DNA of 64,000 nt, taken from positions 43,236,848 to 43,300,847 of the forward strand of contig JAVMKO010000010.1 of the NCBI GenBank assembly GCA_032164245.1, written 5' to 3'. The DNA comes from Sternotherus odoratus. Its lineage: Eukaryota; Chordata; Testudines; Kinosternidae. Under the pieces are notes generated by a model. It made no database searches and was not told the DNA's origin. It was given only the letters and a program-made list of their open reading frames with translations. Shown piece by piece: positions 48,501-60,500 of the stretch (position 1 is its first letter; every line of letters begins with the position of its first letter). The translations under genes were made by a program, and so were the position numbers.

Positions 48501-51500
48501 TCTATGCACATCATGTATGTGCCAAGGCTAATTTTATCAGAATGGGCCTTGGGGATTTATCAGTAGGTTATAAGAGCTACTCACAGCCTTAAAGCTTGTC
48601 CTATTGTTATACCTGACTGATGAATGAAAGCTGGGAAGAGGGCTAGTGAGACCTGCACGGATTCCTGCAGTGACTGATAACAGATCTGCCGAGACTTGGT
48701 AGACTCTCCAGAGATACTCTCCACAATGTCTTCTAAGACACTTAGTGTCTGGTGGATGATCACTTTGGCTGCAAATCAAGATGAAAAAGGAGTTATGAGA
48801 GATTTTCCAGGGATACTAAGAAAATTAACCTGGTGGCGGAAATCACTCACCCACATCTACAATGACCAAAACCTAGAAGCCTTTCCACAGATGACTATAC
48901 ACCAGCTCAAGTTCCCAATGCAAAAAGTGCTTAAGAGTGAGTGTGCCTAGTTTTAAGCAAACAGGCTCTCTGAAGACAACAACTCACATGTTTAGTGCTA
49001 GCCATGTGTTCAAGTACCTTGCTTGTCCAAATCGTTACTGCTTCTACTAAGAGGCAGAGACTGAGATCACAAGGAAGTCAGATTAGTGGTCTCATTTAAA
49101 CACACAGCTAGTTAAAGGAACACCAGACAAGAAGAAAACAAGAACAAGGATTCTGGAACAATGGGATACACTGGGTCAGTTCAGTACTCATGACAATGAC
49201 AACAGTAGTGAAGACATTCCACGGTGTAAATAACCACTGTGTAAATAACAATGGAGGAGAGAAAACAATGGACCAATTCAAGCTGCAGAGCAGTCTTCTG
49301 ATGAGTAGCAACTGTCCTTTTAGGATTGAGACAGCCCAGACCCCTCCCCCACCCGACTTCTCCCACATATAAAGTAGATCACTGCCCTCCACAATGTGCC
49401 AGGTTTGAACACCTTGTATCTATACTGTAGCTGTAAGTGCTAATGCAAGATTCACAATAATATTTATAGAATGATCCTTAAAGCTAAAGCCCTGCAACAT
49501 GCCCTTTTAGCTAGCAGAGAACATGAAGTTTCAACCCCCCGACCCCAACAAGGGTTCTCTCTGAGTCTTGACAAAATCCTTACTATTTTCTCACAGCTGA
49601 AATCTTTGGGAACATTACCTCCAAGCTAGAGTTCCAGCATAATAGCCTAATGGTAGGCCCCAAAACTACTGCATTAGCCAGCTAGAGTATTTTAGAATGT
49701 AATCTTTACTGCCTAGAAGGTTAAAAAAAAATGACAACTTAATCCTGATCTCCAAGCAATGAAGAACTGTACTGACAACTCACTGGAGCAAAAGTTCCCT
49801 TTAAAACACTCCCTGAAAAGGTGGAAAGCAGATTCGCATACACAGTTATTTGATCTCAGACTTATAGACTTTAAGGTTGGAAGGTACCATTATGATCATC
49901 TAGTCTGACCTCCTGCACAACGCAGGCCACAGAATTTTACCCACCCACTCCTGCAATATAGCTCACCTATATCTGAGCTATTGAAGTCCTCAAATCTTGG
50001 TTTAAGGACTTCAAAGTGCAGAGAATCCTCCAGCAAGTGACCCATGCCCCCTGCTGCAGAGGAAGGCAAAAAACCTCCAGGGCCTCTGCCAATCTGCCCT
50101 GGAGGAAAATTCCTTCCCAACCCCAAATATGGCGATCAACTGAACCCTGAGCATGTGGGCAAGACTCACCAGCCAGACACCCAGGAAAGAATTCTCTGTA
50201 GTATCTTAGATCCCATCCAACTTTCCATCTTTTACCACCAGGCCCCTCTATTACCATAGTCAAAAATCAATTGCCAAAATTATGTCTTCCCAGCACACCA
50301 TCTCCTCCATAAACCTAGCAAGTTTCATCTTGAAGCTAGATAGGTCTTTTGCCCCCACTGCTTCCCTTGGAAGGCTGTGCCAGAATCTAACTGCTCACAC
50401 TTCAGCCTCCCAAATAAGTCTGAGTACAGGCTTTCCAGCTAATGCAGTTATTGGAACAACTCTGCTTAATGACTCCCTAACAGAGGCTGCCCTGGTTGAT
50501 GGTTCATATCAGGAAACAGAGCACTTACTATCCTCCAGCCGCACTTTCCTCTGTGGCAGGATGGCACTGGATTTTAGATGGCGGTATTCCCTCGTGAGGG
50601 CAGAGATCAGACTGGCATGGTTGGTTGAGCGAACTGCCCACTGCTGTTCACTCTCTGGGATATTTGGCCACGGCAGCAACAACACATTCGAGAGCGCTCT
50701 GCACACCAGTACCTGGGCCTGGAACCAATGAAACATTAAGCCTTGAAACAACGCAGCCTTAAGGAACTGGCTATTGCCTCATTTAAGGGAGACCCCTCAC
50801 TTTATATGGAAGTGTGATTCTAGCGTAAATACTGAAGAAATCAAGTTTAATAAGAGAGACATTAAGCCCAATGTGCAAGTGACATCTTGCAGCTCTAAAA
50901 CTAGAAGGGGAAGGCAAGTATTCTGATTAAGGCACTAGACCCAGCCTCAGATCTGGGTTCAGTTCTCTGGGTAACCTTGAGCAATTCACTCCATTTTTGC
51001 GCTTCAGTTCTGCATCTGAACGAGGGCTTTGTCTACACTGCGCAGCAGCACTGACTACAGGGATGTGAACACTTCCTTGCTCCTACCTACTGTCTGTCTT
51101 GTTATTTATACTGCAAGTTCTTTGGGACAGTAGGGTTGTATTGGTCCTCAACACAAGGAGACCGTGAGCTCTGCCAGGGCCCTTAAGTACCAAATACAAA
51201 TCAGCATTTAAACTGGAAATGCAGACTAAGGAATGTGAATGGAAATATTCCTCCCCAAGAGTCACAGCCAGCCCTAGAATGCAGAGGTTCAGAGACAAAA
51301 CTATCAAGTGTCGATAATTCAGAGTTCTTGATATCATAAAACAGCCAGGACATCAGGTACAAGTTGCAGGAAGTTAAGATGTTGTTTAATAAGATTTGTG
51401 AGTCTCAATTTTATGTTCTCTCTCATTTTTAGTACTTCTACTCTAAACATTAAAGGCCATGGACATATTCAAGACATTCAGTTTACACAATGTTTACAGA

Positions 51501-54500
51501 ATCCATGAGTTACATCTCTTTCCCTGAAATCCATGCACCATGATGGTAAACGCTGTGGCATTGTTTCCACAGGGCACCCAATTAAACTGACTAACACAAA
51601 TGCAGAATGTCCAACAGCACCTTATCAGGAAGCCGATGAGCGGAGGTATCTGTGATCCTGTTGAAAACTTTCTGTACTGCTGGGATTCTAATCAAGAACA
51701 CTGGCCGCACCGTGGAAGCTAATGAGACCAGCAAGTGGCACGCAGACAGCAGCAACTTCTCTTGCACCTGAAAAAGAGTATGTGCTGTTAGACTCTGCAG
51801 TAACTCAGTCCCACAGTGTCAAGAAGAGACAGTGGACTTTCTGGGACACAGCACTGGTACTCAAGAGCACATTGAACCTGACATACAGAACATTTACACA
51901 AACTAGCCTTCAAGCACAAGTCAGCATTCAGTGGCCTTTAATTAGAACACAGGTCAGCCCCTTACACTGAGTGTGAAGATTTCTCAACTCCCAGATTAAA
52001 GGAGCCACCATATAATTAGACCTTTATTAATCCATCTTTACATAGGAGGCTGGTCTTGCAGCAATGGGCTGTCATTTATTTCTATAATGCTATTTAAGGC
52101 AGCCTTTGTCTCGATGACAGTACCTTCACATCTCACCAAGTTTTTCACCATGTTCTTGGAAAGCAGACAAATGCATTGCATAAGCAAACAAACAGAACCA
52201 ATCATCTGCAGGTTCACATGCCTTGAGGGCCAACTTGCTAAATGCACAGAGATAAGAGTAGCATCTGCATGGAAGGTTGGATGTTAATTTCAGGTTTTAC
52301 CCTCTTGTTTTTCAGAAAAGTAGTCGCCTTTTTTTGATGAAGGTACCTTGGAGCTGATGAGTGGAGTAATTGCTTCCAGGGCGGTGGAAACTAGAGAGAT
52401 GAACTGCTCTGAATTCTGCCGATGAACTTCACTGTAGAACTGGGCTAGCCAATGAGAGTAAGCCTGCAATGCTGCCAGCGACTGGGCATGGCTGAAGGAG
52501 GGAGAGACAATTGTAACACACATATGATAAAGGACATTCCAGAAGGACCACAACAGGATGGCAGAAGTTTCAAATACAGTAAAAGTAGCTCTGATGACAT
52601 ATTACGGAGAGGCATACTTTTTCCCGGAGTTAAGGTGGACAATAGCTTTTCTCATTAGAAGACATCCAGAACTGTCCATGTGTGAAATTTAACATGTGCA
52701 TTAGAATTTCTGGAAACTTTAAGGCAAACTGCTTTTTTGAGAGAAATAGAGGGCTGCACTTCTAGAATGTTTCCAGAACTTCCTTTGGCACAACAGTTGG
52801 CCAAGCTTGATTCAATCTGATTGAAACCACAGCATGGCCATATTTAAGCACCTGATAAGGCCTGATATCTGTCTAGTTTGTAAAGGTTTTTATTAGATGT
52901 GCGGGGGGGGGGGGGGGGGGATAAAAGCAATTTGTGGTGACATGATGAATTCTGGAAAGTTCCTAACTCCGCATGGCTTCAACGGTAGCAGCCACAACAG
53001 GGATGGAAGGGAAGAAGCAGCAGGCAGTCAAGATGGGAGAACAGGGAGGGACAAGATCAGCTCTTGCCCATGTAGAGGTCCCCCCTCTGTTTAGAAACCA
53101 TTCCCCAACCAGCTAGTTTCATTTTACGTGTCCTATCCCCCGGTACCTATCCATTTGACTGGTGGTAGAAAGGGAACACCGCTTCCGGGACAGATTTGGG
53201 GCTGGCCCAACACAAGTTGAAGAGTGCAGGACTCCCATCACTGAACAATTCAATATATATTTTAGACACCTAAGGAAATTCCCAGCCTGGGAACTTTAAG
53301 GTAAGGTTAAGACTAAACACCTATTAGTTACTTTCAGGAGACTCTCTTGAGAATGTTCCAGTCCAGGGTTTGCAACCTTTCAGAAGTGATGTGCCGAGTC
53401 TTCATTTATCCATTCTAATTTAAGGTTTCGCGTACCAGTAATACATTTTAACGTTTTTAGAAGATCTCTTTCTATAAGTCTATAATATACAAACTAAACT
53501 ATTGTTATATAAAAAGTAAATAAGTTTTTAAAATTTTTAAAAGCTTTGTTTAAAATTAAATTAAAATGTAGAGCCCCCCAGATTGGTGGTCAGGACCCGG
53601 GCATTGTTAGTGCCACTGAAAATGAGCTCCTGTGCGGCCTTTGGCACGCGTGCCATAGGTTACCTACTCCTGTTCTAGTCCATACAAAAAAATCCCTAAT
53701 ATTACAAATCCTGAAAATTCAATGCAAAGGCTGTACTTAAGTCACTTGAAAGTTTGGAAAACGAAGTTTTTCAATCCACCTTAACTCTGCCCATAGAACT
53801 GAAAACCAAGCGATACTCTGAGCCTCACGGTTGCAGATATCACAACATCAAAGACTCCAAACACTGACCAGTAACCTAACAGGTCTATCAGCCAGAATAC
53901 AAAAGTCAAGACTGCACACTTTCAATCTTTTGAACAGAAGAGAGTCTCTAAAGAACTACAGTAATCTTTTCTTCCACATCCTATGCAAACTGCTGCGCCT
54001 TTCACACAAAGGGCTTGTCCGGGATCGATCTTCCGGCGATCGATTTATCGGATCTCATTAAGATGCGATAAATTGATCGCCTGCGGCTCCCCCGTTGACT
54101 CTGGAACTCCAGCTTGCCGGGAGGCACAAGCTGGAGTCGACTGGTGAGCACGCCGCCGCCTGCCGCTGCCGTGGGGACCGGCGGTAAGTTGGCGGAAGAT
54201 ACGCAAACTTCAGCTACGTGATTCACGCAGCTGAAGTTGCGTATCTGCCGTCGAACCCCCCCCAGTGAGGACAAGCCCAAGGACACCAGGTTAGATTCCA
54301 TTCCCCAGTTTAGAGGATTTCAAACGTGAAAGTTGTCATGTAGCAAGACTTCAGACCTTGTTTGTAAAACTATGAAGACGGAGGGTTGGACCAAAAATTA
54401 GAGCGCTTACATGCCAAGGACTCCTGGTTGTGAGCTTCACATGGGCATGCCAGATATTTAATGCATTAAACCACAGTCCCACACACTAAGGCTGGCACAC

Positions 54501-57500
54501 TGTGCAAATAAAGCACATGGAGCAGATTTGTAAGATCTCTGCTGCCTGTGGCAGCAAACGAATGGGTTGATCAAAACCTCCATTCTACTAATGGGTGTCC
54601 ACAGGGGGAAGGTAAGCAGAGATAGGAGTTTACACATCTTGCTGACTTTCAATATCCTTTTTAGGTTTAACTTAATTTTGGATTTCCAAGATAATGTTTG
54701 TTTCTTGTTCTTTTAAACTGCTCCGCCCCCCCAATGTTTACAGTTTAACTCTAGACTATTTTTGCCAGGGGTTATCACATGAATTGGGATTTCAATCAAG
54801 TACAGTTACCTGAAAATGTTGCCTTTGCCCTAGTACCTGCACCCACAACGTGTGTTGAGATAGGTGGTATAACTGGACCCTTGTGCTATTGCTCTACTGT
54901 GCATACATCAGGAGTACAGGAAAGTTAGCAAGAGGTCAAATTAAAAAAAACTGCTGGGTTGGTGTTTCAAGTGCTCTGTATTTCAGGCTCAATACCATGT
55001 CAAAAGCTACAGACCAGAATAATCCTTACTGATAGTGCTGAGGGAAAGAAGATGGAGGTGAAAGTTACACAACTTAAGAATACGTTGCAGTGGGAGGAGG
55101 TTTAGGTTGGATATTAGGAAAAACTTTTTCAGTAGGAGGGTGGTGAAGCACTGGAATGGGTTACCTAGGGAGGTGGGGGGAATCTCCTTCCTTAGAGATT
55201 TTTAAGGTCAGGCTTGACAAAGCCCTGGCTGGGATGATTTAGTTGGGGATTGGTCCTGCTTTGAGCAGGGGGTTGGACTAGATGATCTCCTGAGGTTCCT
55301 TCCAACCCTGATATTCTATGATTCTATGAACAAAAGAATGGCCCTACTGGGTCAGACCAAAGGTCTATCTAGCCCAGTATCCTACCTTCTGACAGTGGCT
55401 GGTGCCCCGGAGGGAATGAACAGAACAGGTAATCATCAAGCTATCCATCCCGTCGCTCATTCCCAGCTTTTGGCAAACAGAGGGTAGGGACACCAATCCT
55501 GCCCAGACTGGCTAATAGCCATTGGAGGACCTATCCTCCATGAACTTATCAGGGTTAAAAAAAAAACTATGGTCTTGGCCTTCACAACATCCTCTGTCAA
55601 GGAGTTCCACAGGTTGACTGTGTGTTGTGTGCAAACAATACATCCTTTTGTTTTAAACCTGCTGCCTATTAATTTCATTTGGTGACCCCTAGTTCTTGTG
55701 TTACAAGAAGTAGTAAACAACACTTCCTTATTAATGTTCTCCACACCAGTCATTATTTTATAGACCTCAGTCATATCTCCCCTTAACTTCAGTAACAGAA
55801 TGAAATAAGCACGTCTTAACTGATGTCAGACTAGGGCAATATGGATTTCTGCTTTGATTGATAGGAGGATTGGATTTATTGCTAGCAAGTAGATGAAACA
55901 AGCCCAACAAATCCAGAAGAATTCCAGCCTGGCAGGGCTGTTATGAGAAAGGGATGATAGAGCTATTTAACATGAAAAAGTTAAGCTTAGTTTGAACCTA
56001 ATGTAAGCAACACTAAGTTTGGATTAATATCAGAGACACTCAGGGGACTAAGTAATAAAACCAATTACCAGCATGGACTCTCAGAAGTTTGATACATATG
56101 CAATCACAAATCAAAGGAAATTTTTCAAAAGGACATGTTTAAACCCTGCTCACAAGGTCAGCTGGCAGAAAAAGGCATGTTCAGAGCATAATGGAGAGAT
56201 GAAGACCATTAAAGTGGTATTTTATTTTAAATGTGAAGTCTCAATGCTATTTTCAAGTTTTAACTTGTGGATCAAATTTCCTCATTTTATAACTTGATAG
56301 AAAAGGGTTTTATAGCTTACAAAGGCACATACTCATCCTAAAATCTGAGAGTTAAACTGTGTTCTGACTCATGTATCACAAACAGTAATAAAGATTGAGG
56401 ACTAAATTCCCATGCAGAATTTAACAGAGGGCAGCATTCTAGCTCTGGAATTTTAACTTGGTTAACAGTTCTACTGATGCCTGGGCCAGATAAGAACCTG
56501 TCTCACTTCCCCATAGTAGTTCGGGCTCTGCAGCACTAACAGAAGTAACAAAACATTTGCTATGTAAGTCCAGGCTACATACCCAGGGCGGGGATGTAAG
56601 ATGCCACCATTTTTACATCATTACTTTAATTACCCTAACACTTCGATAGAACTGAGCATCCTTGTGGTCAGTGCAAGGTGTATTATGGGCTATCATCACT
56701 GCTTTGTATTTAGAGCCAACATGGTAGCTGTTTTTCCATCTCTGACCCTAACTGATTTTTTTTTTTTAAATTAAATCTTATATGAATGGAACTGGGGAGC
56801 TGGGCTAAGAACATGAATTGGAGGAAATAGTGGTCTGAGTATGAAAAGCAGCTAGTTAGCCTTGATCTGGGGACAGTGACCATAAACCTTGTTCATGGTC
56901 AGTTAGGAGACACTGGAGGATAAATGTGTATCACCTGGCATGGGGGAGTAAGTGGAGAAAAATATTGACAAGTCCTTGGGATACCTATGCTTCCCCACCA
57001 GGGAGAAGAAATAAGGGACCTAAAATCAGACACTGTCTTACTTCCACTCATGATTTTTGGTCTTATGAACACCAATAGCAGGATAACCCTTCGGAAGCCT
57101 ATGGTATAATTTTGGTTTTGCAGTAAAAGTCTCATACTCACACGTCGATAAGGTCAGGTTTCAATACAGATGGCACAGCAGTTTCAATGTTGTACAGCTT
57201 AATCTGGGACCCATACAGTGTTACCTTGACCAGCCTGTCAATGAAAAAGCAAATCAAGGAGTGTGTAGGAATTGTAAAATACAGATGTACATGTACATCA
57301 AGAACAACCAGAATATACTTTATCGTAAATGGCACTCAGCTAGACTGAACACTGACTAAATGTACACACACACACACACACACAATCTAGCACAACAGGG
57401 CCATTTAGACCAAGTTTGCTTGTGATGCAAGGGAAGAGGTACAGTATTTCTGAATGTAAGCACAGGACTATGTATAAGCTGTGATTAAACATATGCTTAT

Positions 57501-60500
57501 TTGGGAGTTAAGGAGAAGAGTCAAATGGAAATCAGATTTCCAGCTCTTACATGTATTTTATCAGACAGACAGTGGGGATTTTGTTTTGGGTGATGAATAC
57601 CTGAAGTAATTAAATTATATCCTCAGTTCCATTAGATCAGAATAGCGGGAGTTACACCATGAGAGTGGATTTGACTTTCCCAGTAATTGTTCAGAATTGG
57701 ACATCTAAGTAATCAATTATTGTTTCTCTCTAAAATATGTATTTAAAGGATTACAGGAGGTATATTTGAGAAATTTAGCACTGGTGAAGCAATACCTCTG
57801 GCATTTGGTAGACTGACATTCCAGTTACTCTGTGGCAGAAGGTAGTTTGTATTTTTTGCTATTTATTGTGGGGGCGGCAGGCCTCAAAATTGGCAAGCAG
57901 TTCCTCTGCACTGGTGGAGGGATGGCAGTACCATTCCCTGATGCAGTGACCTTTGCCTACCTCTCCACTACTGTAAGGGCATCGTTGAACCGGGCAGCAA
58001 AAACATCCCCAATAAAGTACTCGGCTAAACGGCCAACAGCCTGCAGCAGGGAGCTAAGGTCTCGCAGGGAGCAGTGCAAACGTCGGCAGTCATTCTCTGC
58101 AGTGATATTCAGCCTATGACCTGAAATGACATTGTGGTCCGTTAGCCATAAAGCAAGGCAAGATTCAAGCATAAATTTTCTTTGGTTTTCTATTAGCCAT
58201 TGTTTAACATTCAGGCCATTTGGAGTCTCTCTCTCTCTCTCAATTATAAAATTCAAGCACAAAGCACATGTAACCTATATCTGTAATAAATACAGCTCTT
58301 TCAGATGAGAAACCCAATAATGTAGCTACAGGAAATGCAGAGTTTATGCTAATTTCATTACAAGCAGCCTCTTTAAATTAACTATCCAGTGGGTCGCAGT
58401 TCAGCTCTGAGCATTATACAAATGATGGAAAGAATGAATAAAGTAAGTTTTAATGGACGCTGTCAAATATAGTTTTTGCAAGTAGATTTAAGTTCTCACA
58501 ACCCATCATTTGTAATTCTCTTTATAAAAGACTGAAAATAAAGTTCCCTAGCCGTTTGGCGTTTTCAAGTACATTTTCCTTTGTTTTGGATTAAACTGTA
58601 GTGAACAGGCATTTTTTTTGGTTACGGATTGACGCTTAAAAAAAAATTATGATCCCAGCTCTGGAAATAAGGTTGTTAGTTTGGCTCCCTCTGCTGCTTG
58701 TCTGTATAACAGAGTAAAAAACTTCCTAGAACAACAACAAAATCACATTTGTAACCAACTGAATTAAACTCAGATGCAAACACAAGGTGTGGCTAACCAT
58801 CTACATTCACAGCACCCAGATACATGTAACATACTGAATCCTGGATTTTGTTTTTATAGAAAAGGCTATATAAGCATACGGATAATGACTATGTTTATTT
58901 CAGTTTATCCAGTGGTACACAGTGTCGCCTAGCATGGGACACACTACTGGAAAATACATATTGTAATGCGTAGGCCTAAGGACAATGAGGACAGCTGAGG
59001 AATTTCCCCTGCTTTCCTTTCAACTGTGTGGATAAATGTTTAAAACAGCATATTTTTTCCACTCATGCTAATTTAGTCTCAGCACTGATGTTGAAATGTA
59101 GTAGCTATTTCCATCAAGATCGCAAGATGTGAAACTGCTAAAAAAGACATTGGTATGATCCTGAAGCTGTATTTGAGTCTAAGCTGTCTGCTCTGATCCA
59201 TGCCCCTCTTAGATGAAAAGCCAGCTCATGAACCCAACTTGTCTTATACACCAGTGATCCCCAACCTTTTGATCTCCGCGGACCGGTCAACGCGGGCGAT
59301 TAATGCTTGCGGCCCGGGGGATCTGTGCGGTGCGGCGGACCGTTGTATGTCCGCCGAAAACCCGCAGAATTCAATGGCTCACCTTCCGTTTTTTTATTTT
59401 TCGGCGCGGCGGGATCTTCTATGTCCGCCGAAAACCCGCAGAAAAACGGCGGGAAAGCCGCAAAATGCGGAAGTCTTGGCGGACCTGAACACAAGGCGCC
59501 CGGATGCGGAAGGGAAGGCGGCCGGAAGCGGAAGGGAAGGCGGCCGGATGCGGAAGGGGCGGGCCGGAGGGGAACGCGGCCGCAGACCGGTACCAAATGC
59601 TCCACGGACCGGTACCGGTCCACGGACCGGGGGTTGGGGACCACTGTTATACACCATTGTCTATAAGCCTTCCATGAACACATGAAGTGACAGTTCAAAG
59701 TGGCATAAACCTGGGTGCAGAACACAATTCATAAATTGCTAATATCTGGCATGCTAAGCTTCTGGCGCCGTGTCTGTGCAATAAATCACTGTACTCTAGT
59801 GACCCATTAGCATCGCCAGAGTACCAGAAAAAAAAATACTTGGGAGCCAGGGCCAGATTTGCAACAGTTAAACATCTTAGAAGTAATGAAGCCTGCCCTC
59901 AGCATGCACTACAGTGATTTAGTGAATTTAAAATGTGTGTATTTTAATATATTAGGTGGTTTGTGTTCAACTTCTCTAAGTGAGAACGATGTACGTCTTG
60001 TGATATTAAGCATACAGCAGATTCTTCCAACAGCCATATCAGAAGGCTTAATGAAGTGATATATTCTAAAGCAGTGGTCCCCAACCCCCGGGCCGCGGAC
60101 CGGTCCGTGGATCAATTGGTACCGGGCCGCAGCGGGTACTGGGCCGAGTGGCGTGGCGGGAGCGGTGAGGCGGCGGCAGCGGGCAGCAGGTACCAGGCTG
60201 AGCGGCGTGGCGGGAGCGGTGAGGCGGCGGCAGCAGGCAGGCAGGCAGCAGGGAAGGTGGCGGCAACTCCCCCCCTCGCAGCAGACCAGGCGTGGGGCTG
60301 GATGAATGGAGCGGTGGAGCCAGCGGGCTGCGGCAGAGGGAGGGCCGGGGCCTGCGCGCCGGACGTGAGCAGCCGGGAAGAGCCCGGCGCGGTGGGGCCG
60401 GTGCTGAGTCAGGCACTGCCCCTCCCCCCCCGGGCCGCAGTAAAATTGTCACCGCGTTGACCGGTCCGCGGTGATAAAAAGGTTGGGGACCACTGTTCTA

